From assembly GCF_019649055.1 (NCBI RefSeq), contig NW_026570398.1:62001-126000 (forward strand): a stretch of DNA of 64,000 nucleotides, in the 5' to 3' direction. The notes under the pieces were generated by a model, which worked only from the letters and a program-made list of their open reading frames with translations, did no database searches and was not told the origin of the DNA. The DNA comes from Paramacrobiotus metropolitanus. Taxonomy: Eukaryota > Tardigrada > Eutardigrada > Parachela > Macrobiotidae. Both the position numbers and the translations under genes were made by a program. Shown one piece after another: positions 34,730-46,736 of this stretch (its first letter is position 1; each line of letters starts with the position of its first letter).

Positions 34730-36946
34730 ATGGTCGGTTCCAAATACCGTCCGTACATCCAGCCCCCGTACAAATACCAGACCACCAACTACGAGCGCCG
34801 TATGAAACGCATCCGTCGCTTCACACTGCACCGCGCCCTCCACGTCTCCAACCAGGTCCGCGCGTCCACCTTCGACCAGGACGAACTGGAAGGTATCATG
34901 CAGGAATTGCACCAGCCCGACACGCTAGACAAATTCGCTTGGATCGAAGCTACCGTGGCCGAGATGGAGCGTCAAGTCGAACCTTTAAACTACAACGGAT
35001 TGACACGCGCTCGGGTTCGCCGTTTAAAAGACATCAGCCAAGGGTTCTTGGACGTTCTGCACAACGAACAGAGGAGGCGATCGCGGTGCTCGACGACGGT
35101 GGGACGATTATCAATCGATCGCGAGGGCGCTGTTGACGAGCCCGATCGTTTGAAGGACCTGCTGCACGCGAAAGCCTGCTATGCGGATTTATTGGAGAGT
35201 ATTGCGCTGCCGTTCTGGCCGCGAAAGAAGACCGTCGCGACGAAGGAACGGAAATCGATTTATAATCAGGAGGTGGCGGAGAAGGAGCGCAAGAAGAAGG
35301 GGATCAAGTTGGTGACGAAGATCAGGCGACGGCGGAGTCGGCGCAGTACACAGATGCGTAAGTAAGAAACGCTGTCACTGATTGGATTTCTGTCTGACTT
35401 ATTATAATTTTATTTTTTTGCTACATTGAGGAAAAAGTCAAACGCGTTCCAGCCGTCCGCTTATCTCACCAAGAGACGAAAACGCAGCAACACCCGAAAA
35501 GCTACCTGATGATGCGATGGAAAGGCAGAAAGGTCACTATACTGATTTCTTAAACAAATTCATTTACATTTAAAATTTTACTTATTCTCGGTTTGACGAC
35601 AAAATTTTCTAGAAATTTTTCCGTAATTAATTTTGTTATACTTAATTTAATTTTCTGTTATTAGTGAGCCCGCTTCCCAGTCCCAGCAGTCACGTGCACG
35701 TTGCCGCGAGTAAACACCACATTCCCACGACACCATCCCAAACACCATCGAAATTAGAACTGGTGACGAAAGCGGCCAGCAGCGTGCCCTCCATTGGTAG
35801 GATTAATTTTCGTCAGATAAAGACTGAAACCTGGACGTTATGCTAACTGTTAGTTGCAGATCCTACCGAGTCAGATCCTTCAGATCCTCATAAGAAATTA
35901 CCGCGCTTCAAACAAGAGACAGTGGCGTCGCAGGCAAAATTAGGTGAGTTAGCTTTTCCTTCGCTAATCACCGGATATTACTTAATCACGGTGTCATACA
36001 GCGCGCTTCCTGAAAATAATCTACAGAGAAAAATGTTGTATTTTTATCCCAATTGTGCATTGGTGTTTTTCTTATACAGTAATTTAAATCTATTACTTCT
36101 TACATTTGTATTTATTAGTTTTTACTGACTTATTTTATTTTCATTTATCTTTATTCTTTTCTAAGTTTATTGCTATAATTTTTATTTAAGCTGGAGGCTT
36201 CGATTTTAGATGCAAAGGAAGCTGAGCGGCAAAGGCTCCTCACCCATCTTCAAGAAGCAGCGGTCACCGTGGCGCCGCTTAAAAGCCACAAGAGCGCCCA
36301 CGGTAAAATAACGGCAAATTCCCTAAAACCTCAGTACTTATTTAGCTAGACTTCGTTTGTAATGATTGGGTGTACTGTAGGGAACAAAGAATCCACGCAC
36401 TCGCTAGAAAAATCTCATTCAACGGCTGCCTTGTTAAACCCCAGGACATCCGACCAACAACTGCTGTTGGAAGGCAAACGGACAACGGACTCTATCGTTG
36501 CACTAGCCGAAAGTCAGATAATGTCCGATGCCGAAATTGACGCTTCTCTAGGTAAAACATCCGAAAGATCTTCCAGTTTGCTGGCCTTTTGAATCGCAAT
36601 GACTGAGTGCTCTTTAGGGAACAAAGAACATACGGATTTACTAGAAAATCATCATTCCACGGCTGCTTTAATTAATCCCAGGCCGTCCGACCAACAGCTG
36701 CTGTTGGAAGGCAAACGCACAACAGACTCTATCGTGGACATGGCTGAGAGTCGGATAATGTCCGATCCTGATATGGATGTCTCCCTTCGTAAGCAGTCAA
36801 AGACCTTCCAGTGTCCAAAGAATAAGAACGTATTAAGTATAATACAGCCGTAATTTACTGTTGCAGGCATCGGTGTGAACCGCCCCACACCCAGTGGACC
36901 GAACGCCAGTCAGAATGAAATATCATGGCGCTACGGAGGACATTAA
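34730..36946 (+). CDS. Unrecognised basic protein with a tandemly duplicated exon
   Basis: Eight exons: 34730-35357, 35431-35532, 35665-35796, 35860-35943, 36210-36302, 36381-36551, 36618-36788 and 36867-36946, coding 486 residues. Every intron is phase 1, so each internal exon can be skipped or added without changing frame. Exon 1 is rich in Arg, Lys, Gln and Tyr and ends in basic clusters (KKKGIKLVTK, RRRRSRRS), suggesting nuclear or nucleic-acid contact. Exons 2-5 are Ser/Pro/Lys-rich and low in predicted order. Exons 6 and 7 are both 171 nt and clearly duplicated (TSDQQLLLEGKRTTDSIV and PSDQQLLLEGKRTTDSIV). The last exon ends WRYGGH. No known domain was recognised. Alternative use of exons 6 and 7 is plausible but not shown. 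Confidence 0.72.
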
Positions 36947-37604
36947 CATTTTTGACCTTTTTGTTGGTGTGAAGCTGGTATTCGTGCGGACGGTATTTTG
37001 GTTACACATTTGAGATCTGGATTGATACGATCATTACGACTTGTAGTATTTCCTATTCTTTACTTTTCTGTTGTTAAATTGTTGAAATATGTATAACCTA
37101 TGTAGCGTGTGTGTGTGTGTTATTTCTGTTACCTTGTGTTGTCGATGTTAATAAAAAAGTCGAAGGACTTATTGGCTTTACGCTACAAGTATGCTGCACT
37201 TACCTCTAATCGGTTGTGAGAAAATTTTGAGCATGCGTATATCCCTCAACAGGAGAGTTTGCAAGCAACATATTTACTAGTGGTTTACATCTTATTAATT
37301 CTACCCGGGTAGGAGTTCAATTACATCCATTCGTTCTGCGTATGTAGTACGTACTTTTGCATAATGCTAAAACAATTTTTCCCTTTCATCGGGCACCATT
37401 ATCCAGCAAAAGGGTTTTACTCAGTTTAAAACATCTGATCATGCCAAGTTTAAGGGGCATGATCCCCTTACTTACAGTTAGGCACTGCGGTAACCTTCTG
37501 CGGGTGGGCGACGTCGATCGATGTTCAGGCATCTCGCTATGCCTGGAGAAGTACGACATGAGGCTGCCTGATATGAGCCCGTAAGATCAAAATCATTCAC
37601 CACG
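36947..37604. other. 3' UTR and spacer with AATAAA signal
   Basis: An AATAAA-type signal is at 37150-37155, about 200 bp past the stop of the eight-exon gene and just after a short GT microsatellite near 37110. The rest up to the CFAP299 start has no supported gene. Confidence 0.5.
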
Positions 37605-39110
37605 ATGCCTGCGGAATCCAGCGCCCCCAAGACGCTTCGCATCAGTGTCACGCCCCACGATAACCTCCCCCAAGAGCCCGCGGAAGACGCCCCGGTAGTT
37701 CTTCTCGGCGAAGCTATCGAGCGCTTCCGCACGTACGCCGAGTACCTTAACAGCCAGATCTCCGAAGAGGACATGTTCTACTTGGGCGATCACCGTATGG
37801 CCCAGAAGATCGTCGAGCAGGGTCTCCATAATAACCGCGAAAAGTTCACCCGTAAAACCTTTGAACGCGAGCAAGTGGCGGCCGCCGAACGCCGCCGGCT
37901 GGAACGTGAAGAACACCAGAATAAAATTACGGCGACCTTCACAGCAATCCAGGAGGACTGTGTGCTTCAGGAATTAGTGAGGCGGAAGGACGCCAATGAA
38001 AACGGCCAACTACTGACGATCATCTTCATTCGGACGCGATCAACAAAAGGTCAGGAAATCTCTGGGTACGTGGATTACGCCCACCGCTTAAAGACCGACA
38101 AAACCTGGAAAGAGGTTTTCAGCGGACGGCGTACTTTGGCGCCGCGGCCCAGCGATTTGAGTTACTTCAACTGGGACACACTGGAGTCCACGTTAAACGA
38201 CACGCCCAATTTTCAGGTAATTATCGGGAAAGATTTATCCGTGCATTTTCGCTGCCAGAAGGATTTTCGGATTGTCAACGTGAATTCCCAAGCCAAGAAT
38301 AATTCCGACGCCTTGTCGACGGTTCTCCGCTCCAAGAAATACGTACAGATTGTGTTGTACGATCACTGGATTCGCTTGTGGTCTCCGGAAGACGAGGCTA
38401 TGGATTTCGCCAGCGCTCCGTTGGAATCAGCGCAAACCGAACCGGATTTAGTGGATAATGTTTCCGCAGCGATTTTAGAAGAGGATTTAGTAGAAATTGC
38501 CAAGAACGCTCTTGGACGGCCGCGAAGAACCCTGAAGGGTCTACCAACTGTAACTGAGAGGGAAAATATTCTTGGACAAGCGCAACAGTTCCAGGAGAAT
38601 CTTGCGGCGACCTTGCGCACGGTACGCGACATCGAGCAGACCGATGTCCGTAACGAAACACTAGGAACGTTTACATATGCCGATTTGATGGAGAAACTCA
38701 AAAAACTTCTACCCGCGAATGTCACACAAGAGAGACTCATAAGCAGCACGATCGCAGCCACGCCGAAGCAAAGCGCAGTTACCGAAGAGCCCCAATCAGA
38801 GAACATCGAGATCGACGAAGATGCCGTGTCGCCGTTCTTACCGCAGCCGCAAGAATTCGCTCCGGTCATGCACCAGTATCAAAAACATTCCGTCAACAAG
38901 AAGACCATCGTGTTCAACCAGTTAGCGTATCCGGTCAGCGGGATTCTCACGGAGACGGCACGATTAGAGCGTGATACACCGGAATCGGAGAAGATGCTGA
39001 ATCCGTTGTACAGAAAATCGCAGGTTTCGACCAGGGTACGATCGGGGCCGTACCAGCATTTGAAAAACAATATTCTTCAGGCGTTTGTCAACCACCGTAC
39101 GCCGGAATGA
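37605..39110 (+). CDS. CFAP299: CFAP299 homologue with long C-terminal extension
   Basis: An intronless frame of 501 residues, ATG at 37605. Residues about 35-255 follow CFAP299 (C4orf22): FRTYAEYLNSQISEEDMFYL, then LLTIIFIRTRSTKGQEISGY, VDYAHRLKT, RPSDLSYFNWDT and a YVQIVLYDH end. The vertebrate protein is only about 230 residues and stops soon after that point. Here some 245 further residues follow (acidic, then Pro/Gln-rich, with LPANVTQERL and NKKTIVFNQLAYPVSG) that I do not recognise. CFAP299 is conserved in ciliated lineages and linked to sperm flagella. With TEX9 it is the second cilium-associated gene in the window, and both are single-exon. Confidence 0.88.
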   Translation: MPAESSAPKTLRISVTPHDNLPQEPAEDAPVVLLGEAIERFRTYAEYLNSQISEEDMFYLGDHRMAQKIVEQGLHNNREKFTRKTFEREQVAAAERRRLEREEHQNKITATFTAIQEDCVLQELVRRKDANENGQLLTIIFIRTRSTKGQEISGYVDYAHRLKTDKTWKEVFSGRRTLAPRPSDLSYFNWDTLESTLNDTPNFQVIIGKDLSVHFRCQKDFRIVNVNSQAKNNSDALSTVLRSKKYVQIVLYDHWIRLWSPEDEAMDFASAPLESAQTEPDLVDNVSAAILEEDLVEIAKNALGRPRRTLKGLPTVTERENILGQAQQFQENLAATLRTVRDIEQTDVRNETLGTFTYADLMEKLKKLLPANVTQERLISSTIAATPKQSAVTEEPQSENIEIDEDAVSPFLPQPQEFAPVMHQYQKHSVNKKTIVFNQLAYPVSGILTETARLERDTPESEKMLNPLYRKSQVSTRVRSGPYQHLKNNILQAFVNHRTPE

Positions 39111-39958
39111 TTCCCTAATGACTGTAGCGCAAGCCGTTAAGGACGCTTCTTTCTACTTATATCTACAGGTGAAAATATGCGAGTGCTTAACAAGCAGCGC
39201 AGTCTATAATGTTTCGAGCGTCATAAGACCATTTGGCTGGATTTTTTACTGCCTCTTTTGTGGTTAATGCTTTTGGTCCAGCAGCTGTACGTAAGTCGGT
39301 GATGGACAAATTTACTGCTTAATTTACGCATTGTGTCTCCTCCCACGTTGTAAATATTATGCACGTCTGGCATGCAGCCATCTCTCTTGCCTATAGCGGA
39401 CAAATTATACCGCTTTCGTTTGCTGAGAATAAAGCGCAGGTCGTGCCGTTATCAGAAATAGATTTTCACAGATAAAATGGGTAAACAAATACCGCTTATC
39501 GTATAGTACAGTAAGATATATAAAGTACAATGGATTCGCTCGAACTGCATATGAAAAATATAACTGGCATCTGTAGACATTCATTCTAATTAAATGGCAA
39601 GCATGTACTGCATAAAACTGCAGAACGCTCAGAATCTGCCACGGGAAAATGTGCACTAGACGCTAACAGCCATATAAAACTGAGCACGCAACCGTCCGGC
39701 GTTAATGGAGCCGTGACAAAGGCAGTGTGAATCAATCGTCTTTTTCTATCGATTTTCTGATGTACGCATAGTGCTCGGTCGGTGGTCGCCTCCGTTGGCA
39801 TTATTGCCCGGCAGCCGCACTTAAATAGGGGGCTGGTAACGGCGAATCTGCAGTCATTCTTGCCGCTCGCAATCCGCATGCAGAGCATGGTATCTACGTT
39901 TCCTGTTTACGTTTACCTGGCGTGTTAAAGCTCCGTGTTCTAAGTACACGGATGAAAA

Positions 39959-40032
39959 CCGGATCCCGTATACCCTTCGCGTCGGTCCCAGTGGCTTGTC
40001 TGCGACTGATGCGAAGGGTACGTGGGATCCGG
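39959..40032. repeat. 74-bp hairpin
   Basis: Arms of about 25 bp (CCGGATCCCGTATACCC left; GGGTACGTGGGATCCGG right, closing over TTCGCGTC/GATGCGAA) surround a ~24-nt loop. A diverged relative with the same lead-in GATGAAAACYGG lies near 41493-41540. Confidence 0.6.
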
Positions 40033-40427
40033 GCTGTCCACGGACCATCGGTATCCAGGCAGTGGACCAGGCAAACAACAGGACTGTCCGTGAACTTCTG
40101 CGTTGCTTTATGAATTACTTCTGCTAAGTACCCTTGTTCTGTTTACCGAGACCATTGTAGGAAAAGTCCACTCAGTCGAACCGTTTGTGTCGACTGACTG
40201 AACCTCATCTTCCATGGTCCCACGAACTGATCCAGTTATAAATGTCAGCCTGCCGTGTTTCTCCGGGTTGTTTTGTTCTCCCAGGTCACATTCTTCATCG
40301 GTACTGGTGGGCGTCATTTGCGACGAGTCTGTTGTGAGACAGGCTTGTACCGCGCTATTACGCAGTCCTGAGCTTTGCCCCACAGTGCGTATGATTTCCT
40401 TGTCAACTGCACAGTAAGAAAGGCATA

Positions 40428-40519
40428 ACCAAGCCGATAACACATTAGAACGCAGAAATGAAAGTAGGAAGTTACCAAGCCGATAACACATTAGAACGCA
40501 GAAATGAAAGTAGGAAGTT
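40428..40519. repeat. Perfect 46-bp tandem duplication
   Basis: The unit starting ACCAAGCCGATAACACATTA occurs twice head-to-tail with no visible mismatch, indicating a very recent duplication or an assembly artefact. Confidence 0.85.
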
Positions 40520-41863
40520 TTCAGGAAAAATTGAGCGATGATTCCTAGAAAATTGCAATTAGGCTATAATGCGAAAATCCAACTACAGCAGTAAGTATTA
40601 TTTCGTGTAATTGTAATAATAATAATAATAATTATTATTATTGTGTTTTGCTGCATAAAATGCAGTGTTTTCATATGTCGAAATTGCACCCGGAATAATA
40701 TTACAGCATCGACTTACACAAAATTTTATTGGCACAATTTACGATGATCACTAGACGCGTTTTCCAGCAGGTTTTTTCGTTTTGGCCGCCTGTTTCCGGC
40801 CGCTAAAGATGGTAATTTGCCAGCGCCGCTCATTGTGACTGATCGTAAAACGTCCGATCATCCTCATTATAGACACGAGCATCATCATAATATCCTCATG
40901 AGCAATAATTAAATTATAATGCGCACCAGCCTCTGTAGTAACTACCTACATACTGTATTAAGCTCGTTGTTGCGGTTGTAATGACCTGGTTAGAGCAATA
41001 AACGTAATAAATCGACTGATGATAAAACCATTTCCTTGTTCTTTCGACGTCTAAACAATACGTACGACGGTCCGCGGTTATATAAACGACAGCTGCACTC
41101 ATTCTATCGGCATCCACAACGATCATATTATGGTTAATTATTCATACCGAATGACAATAACACGTTCCGCTTCTCGTCATCATTCGCATAAAAGCGGCCT
41201 AGGAGGCAGACGGAAGCGGAAGGATTATGTAAGCTTCTAAAACGGAAGTAATAATACCGTCAGCAGAAACCTTACGCATTCATGTACGAGTCGTGTATGC
41301 CATCTGTACTTCTATATATCGTGTACTCGTACAATGTCGAATTTGATGTATTTCTACCTATTTTGATGTGATTAAAATGAAGCAGTTATGAAACAGTATA
41401 AAAAGTACGCCGCATATAAGCGCTAGGTGATTGAAAGTGTCTTTTTTCGGGAGATCATGCGACTCGTTATAGCTGAGCATTTCTTATGACACTGATGAAA
41501 ACTGGGTGCCCTGTATCCCTCAGTGCGAACCCAGTTGTTCTCCTGGGAATATCGCGAAGGCCGAGGGGATGTGGCTGTCGAAGGCGGATCGGATCAATTT
41601 AGTCTAGGCTACTGACTGGTTTCCGATCACATCGGTAACCAGCCAGTGGTCAAGGCTAACACCAAGACGCCACTGTGGACACATGCGTAACATGGATTAC
41701 AAGTATACCGTCCTTCCTTATTGATAATTAACTTCTAACGAAGTGGCTACAAACTTACTTCGTTCCGATCTGATCGGCGGTCGCTCGCTCTCCAGAATAG
41801 GGATTATACAAGCTTGTCCCGTAAATGCTAATACGCTATGTCAATCACTATGACATTGTTTTT

Positions 41864-42670
41864 AGATACGGACCACTTCCTACACGGTAAATTTTTCGAG
41901 GCAAGTTGTTATGCTTGTATCCGCAGTATCCCGCCGTATCCCACGGTATCCTTTACGTATCCTCCATGTATCCTCACAGTTTTTCACTTCTTTTTGGTAG
42001 TTGCCGTATCCCACCATACCTCTGCAGTATCCTTTACGTATCCCACATATATCCGGCTAAGAAACCTAAGAAGACCCAAGAAACCTAAGAAAATTACCGG
42101 GATACATGGCGGATACACGAAGGATACCGTGAGGATACTGTGGGATACGCTAGCTAACAATAACTACCACATCAACAATATTCGCAGTACGTGCAGAATA
42201 CAACCCGGAATGTGATGTTTTCATGCATATCACCTGAAAACCACGGTATCCTACCGTATCCCACAGTATCCTTAATGTATCATACAAAATTTCTACATAA
42301 TAATCCCTACCGTATCCCACAGTATTCCTTGCGTATTTATCATGTATCCGGCTGAATACAGCTCTAGGACCTATCAATAACTACCGTATTCCCATGTATC
42401 TTAACGTATCCCTACGGTTACCGTACTGTATGCGTCGAGTACCTTTCAAGTACCCGGTTAGTTTTGTTCGGTTTCCTAGTAGAATACGTTCAAAATACTG
42501 CAGAGATACGGTGGGATACGGCAGTGATTAAAAAACGTACGTAGAAGATTATTTTGGGCACCAAGGATACGTAGTAGATACTGTGAGAATGATACGATGG
42601 AATACTGTGGAATCGCGATAGTGTGGATACATGCCAAATCATATGCCGGAAAAAAATCATTGTGCACTAC
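41864..42670. repeat. GTATCC-subrepeat element, copy R2
   Basis: Second copy of the family at 27182-27880, in the same orientation. It shares the left edge (AGATACGGACCACTTCCTAC versus AGATATGGACGACTTCGTAC), the TGCTTGTATCCGCAGTATCC block, a central ACCACATCAACAATATTCGC and the right ATGCCAAA block. The two copies differ by several indels. Confidence 0.78.
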
Positions 42671-43349
42671 CATAGGTGTTGTTTTACTCCTAATATTTAA
42701 AGTACTTATAATTATTAAGGAAAAAAGGTAATTAAAGTAATTATAAAGAAAAAAGCCAATATTTTATAATTCACCAAGCCATGCCAAATGCATGTAAAGC
42801 GTGATTAGTGTGTATTGTGACGCATTGTAAGTACGTATCGAGTTTGGCGTAACCTATGAATTTCTATTTGTCACTGTGTTAACGCGTGGGAAATTAAAGA
42901 GGCTTACTCGTATACAAGTTAGCTGTAGCCTGTATGCGCACTGTACCTATATAAACACCAAACGTAACCAAAATCAACAAAATACAAGAAATCTAGTTTT
43001 CGCTGAATCTTATCACATATATTAATTTTCATCGCTGTTTATTGATTCAACTGTTAATAATAAAATAAAAATAGTTCCGTAAAACCAACAGCCCTTCCCG
43101 CTGGGAATAAGCATTACACAATTCCAGTGCAAGCAGCAGTCATAATATGTAAAAAAAAGTTAAAAACTCTAAACCAGGCGAAAATAGCAAGCTAAAACTA
43201 AAACAATTGTAGACCGAAACGAACTTAACCGTATATCAAACAAACAAAGAGAAGGGCGCAAAAAATAGACAGTCTTTGTTAAAGAAAATAAATATTAAAG
43301 AGGGAAAAATGTTGATAAAAATGGAGACTTTATTGCAACAAAATGGCAT

Positions 43350-46300
43350 TTACAATCGTTTTCGTGGTGTCACCATGCACGACGGCAAACTGATTTCGCT
43401 AATCGCCGCCGATGCGCTGGCACTGGGCCCTTTCTTCCCCGGGGAGAGGGAACGCGGCGAGTAGTTGTTCTCTTCCTGATACTTGGCGCACAGCACCGCA
43501 ATTTTATCCTGCGCTTTCAGCGTCCGCATCTGATCCAGCATGGCGGTGCGGTTGGTGCACGCTTCATTGCCATCCATCAGAACTGTCAAACATAAAACAC
43601 CGATAAAGCTTGGCGCACGATAACGGAGAACCGAAAGCCGGTTGAACAACGGTTTCTTCCGTCCAGGTTAAGTTCTATTTTTAATCAAAATTATTTTATT
43701 ACAAACGCCAAGTATTTTGGGTTATAAGGAAAACATAGTGTAATGTGCAATATTTTTATTACAGTAATATTTATTCAATATTGACGCACTCCTACGTACT
43801 GTGCTATTAAGTTTTTAGTATTTTCTTTGCTAATAGGCCACATGATTTCTTTGAATTTTCTTGTTGTTGTACTATGAATGTTTATGATCCGCTGCATGAT
43901 TATGTCCATTAATCAACGGTTTATTAAATCATTGCTTATCTTGTTTGAACACACTGTGGCTATTGGTCAGCCCACCTTTTTTCGGTTTAGCTTGTTGACA
44001 GCACTTTTCCTGGCGTTTCTGTGCCGGTGATTTGGCACGCTCCCGTGCCGCGTCGCCGGTCGGCGTGCAGGATAGCGGCAGCAGCCGGCCGAACCCGCGA
44101 TCGGTACAGTACACTTCACAGGTGCGGCATTCCGTGTTCGGACAGGTCTTGTCGAACTTGGCGCCGTAGTTCGTCTGCAGGGCGCACGGCAAGCCGGCAT
44201 TACAGATATCGTTCTTCGATTTGGGACGCAGCTCCTTCAGTTTTTCTCCGCGCGCTATGGAATAACATAATCCTCTTTACGTTACGCCTAAAACAACCGT
44301 CAGCGTCAAAGGCAACGTACTGTACACTTTCCGCTTGATGATCTCGTTACGCGGCGGCCACGGCGGATAATTGCACCATTGATCGCCCATGGATTCCATG
44401 GTCGCGTACCTGCAATAATTAAATGCGATAACCACCAAACTGTTAATTTTTCTAGGTAAAATAGATGAACGCACATGTCGGCGTCTTCCAGCATTTTCTG
44501 TGCGTCGGGATGTCGGCGGAACAGATCGTCCTCCTGCATACAGCTGATCAGCTCATCCAGCTCCATGTACGCAAACCGCACTTGTCCCATCAGTTTGAAG
44601 AAATACTTCTCGCGGTTGCCCCGATCGTGATTAATCCAGTTCAAAACCGGTTTGAAAGCTTCGTACTCGGACTGAAAAAGGACTGAACTTAACCAAGAGA
44701 ACTGTAAGAGTTTGACAGATTCTATAGCGCTAGCAATGTGGCACCGTAAATTGTTCGTTGTTGCTTTTATCCATGCCACTGCACTACAAGATATTCAATT
44801 TTATTATGCGGGCGTGTTTTACAAACGCGCTTACAAACGATAAAAAAACGTGGACCGAGCTGGGATACATACAAAAACGACAAAAATCTAAAGTATAATA
44901 TAAAACATAAGATGAAGCGAAACCCTAATAAAAAGCGGCAACCGTTAGAAACATGTAGCAGTATTTTTTAGTAATTGCCGGTTGTTTTTTCAACATTCGT
45001 AACTCACATTTTTAATCAGTTAAAAATTAATTTAAAAAAATCATCAGTTTGAATTAAAAACAAATCTAAGTAAAACTTCAATATTATTTAAAAATATTTT
45101 TATTAACATAATAAAATTAAATAAATTAAGATTTACTACGCATCGTAACCGCGCTCTTGTTATGATGATTATTGTCTCCTAAATCGCTGCTTCGAGACAC
45201 GTTTTCATGAAATTTTTATGCAAAAAGCAGACTGATGAAAAAACCATAAAGGTCATCCTTTTTCTGATAGGTATAGCCGTATAGGTATAATGATTACCTC
45301 AATATTCAGTTTATCGGACGCAATCAGCAACTCCAAATGCATCGGATCCATCGTCAAAAAATTCGTATCATGCGAAATAAATCGAAACCGTTTCAGAATC
45401 TTCGTCCACGCCACATCGAAAAACTTGTGATCCACCGGGACATTTCGCAGAATAATAAACAAATGAAAATCCGCGAACACATAATCCAGAAACTCCATGC
45501 AGTGCTGCTGCAGCCGGCGGAAACCGAGATTCTTGGCGCCCATGGCGATATCCGTGGCGTTATCTAATGTAAGCTGGAAGAGTTGTACCAATCAAGAACG
45601 CATGACAGCAAGCGAAGCGAAGCGTATAAAGGAGTTACCTTGACGGCGCCCGTGTAGGCGAAGGTGATGATGGTGCGGAGAGCGCGCGGCGTCACCATCC
45701 CGCTGAGATCCAGGACGAGTTTCCCTTCACGCCACAACTTCTCCCATCGGCTCACCAGGACGACTTTCTCGAAGAACTCGGTGTGCGCGGCTAGCATGTG
45801 GAAGTGGACTTCTTCGCGGGCGTTCTCCGCCAGCAGGATCATATCCGTGTGGACTTTACAGTGCCAAAAATGGTAGATTTTCTGCAGCATTCTGTAAAAA
45901 ACCATGCAAAATTACGGTAACCCAAAATGCATCGGATTTTAAGGTTGTAATCCGTATTCGCGCAGCGCGCTCTATTTTTTGTCGGTGGCTCTTCACAAAA
46001 AAAGTAGTTGTTGACCTTTACAATAAAACTTATTACTGTGACAGGATGACACTACGACGCTTTTTTATAATGTGTTCACAACTTTTTAAATTTTCTTAAC
46101 AAATATTATTTTTTTTCGAATAACCTTTGAGTTGGAGCTTTTATTACTGAAATACTCCCCTTTTTTTGGGCATACCAATACGTTTAAATCAGTTCTAGAT
46201 TTGGGCTGCTTATTCGATCAGTTTTTTAGTGCTGTTGCAAGAATGCTTTTTTACAGTTTTAAATTGCTCAAATTTTGAAATTCTGGAAAGAACAATTACA

Positions 46301-46736
46301 CGTAGAGATACTGCGCTATTTTATCGGATGCAAAAAAATTGTTTCAAATAATATATTTTCCAGTAAGAAAGACCTCACGAAATAGTAAAGTTTTAGTTCG
46401 AAAAACTCACATTTTGGCATGCAGTTTACTGGCTTTATCGATATGTGTGCCCAGTCGCACGGCGAGCTCCTCCGCGTCAAAGTTATACGTGCAGGTATCC
46501 TGCGCATCCCCGCCCATCTGGCTGACCCACATCTCCCAGCCCTTCTCGAACTTCTTCTCCAGTTCCTCCACATGTTTATAGCGCAGCTCGTCATCCGTGG
46601 GACAGCGGCCGTCGCCCTCCTCCTGGCCCTCCTCGCAGTCATTGAAATCGAATGACACGTCAGCAATCGTCGACAGATCCCGCGGTCTGGAAGATCCACG
46701 ACTGCACGCACTCCCTGCACGACTATATGAGCACAT
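43350..46736 (-). CDS. BTB-BACK protein with Cys/Lys-rich C-terminal tail
   Basis: Seven exons: 46411-46736, 45639-45891, 45298-45573, 44475-44671, 44321-44409, 43976-44254 and 43350-43582, giving 550 residues. The acidic N-terminal region contains EELEKKFEKGWEMW. The BTB fold occupies about residues 110-192 (HTDMILLAENAREEVHFHML, AAHTEFFEK, TIITFAYTG). A BACK-like helical region follows (RRLQQHCMEFLDYVF, FEAFKPVLNWI-type segment, VRFAYMELDEL). No Kelch repeats are present. Instead the tail carries a Cys cluster (KTCPNTECRTCEVYC) and Lys-rich stretches, ending CMVTPRKRL. BTB-BACK proteins commonly act as CUL3 adaptors; that role is inferred here. A stop at 44277-44279 would end the protein early if the GTACGT donor at 44320 were not used. 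The gene is head-to-head with protease P1. Confidence 0.75.

Larger units (their letters stand above)
39111..43349. other. Large gene-free, repeat-bearing region
   Basis: No coding region is supported over about 4.2 kb. It contains an AATAAA at 39428-39433 (possible CFAP299 signal), a hairpin at 39959-40032, a 46-bp tandem duplication at 40428-40519, an ATT/AAT microsatellite near 40610-40640 and the GTATCC element at 41864-42670. Confidence 0.55.

Noticed and set aside
42700-43349. Additional 3' exon of the BTB gene
   Set aside because: The last exon ends at a clear TAA at 43350-43352 and no acceptor with an open frame follows downstream.
44021-44338. 105-codon Arg/Ser-rich plus-strand ORF
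   Set aside because: It is the antisense of the Cys-rich tail exon of the BTB gene.
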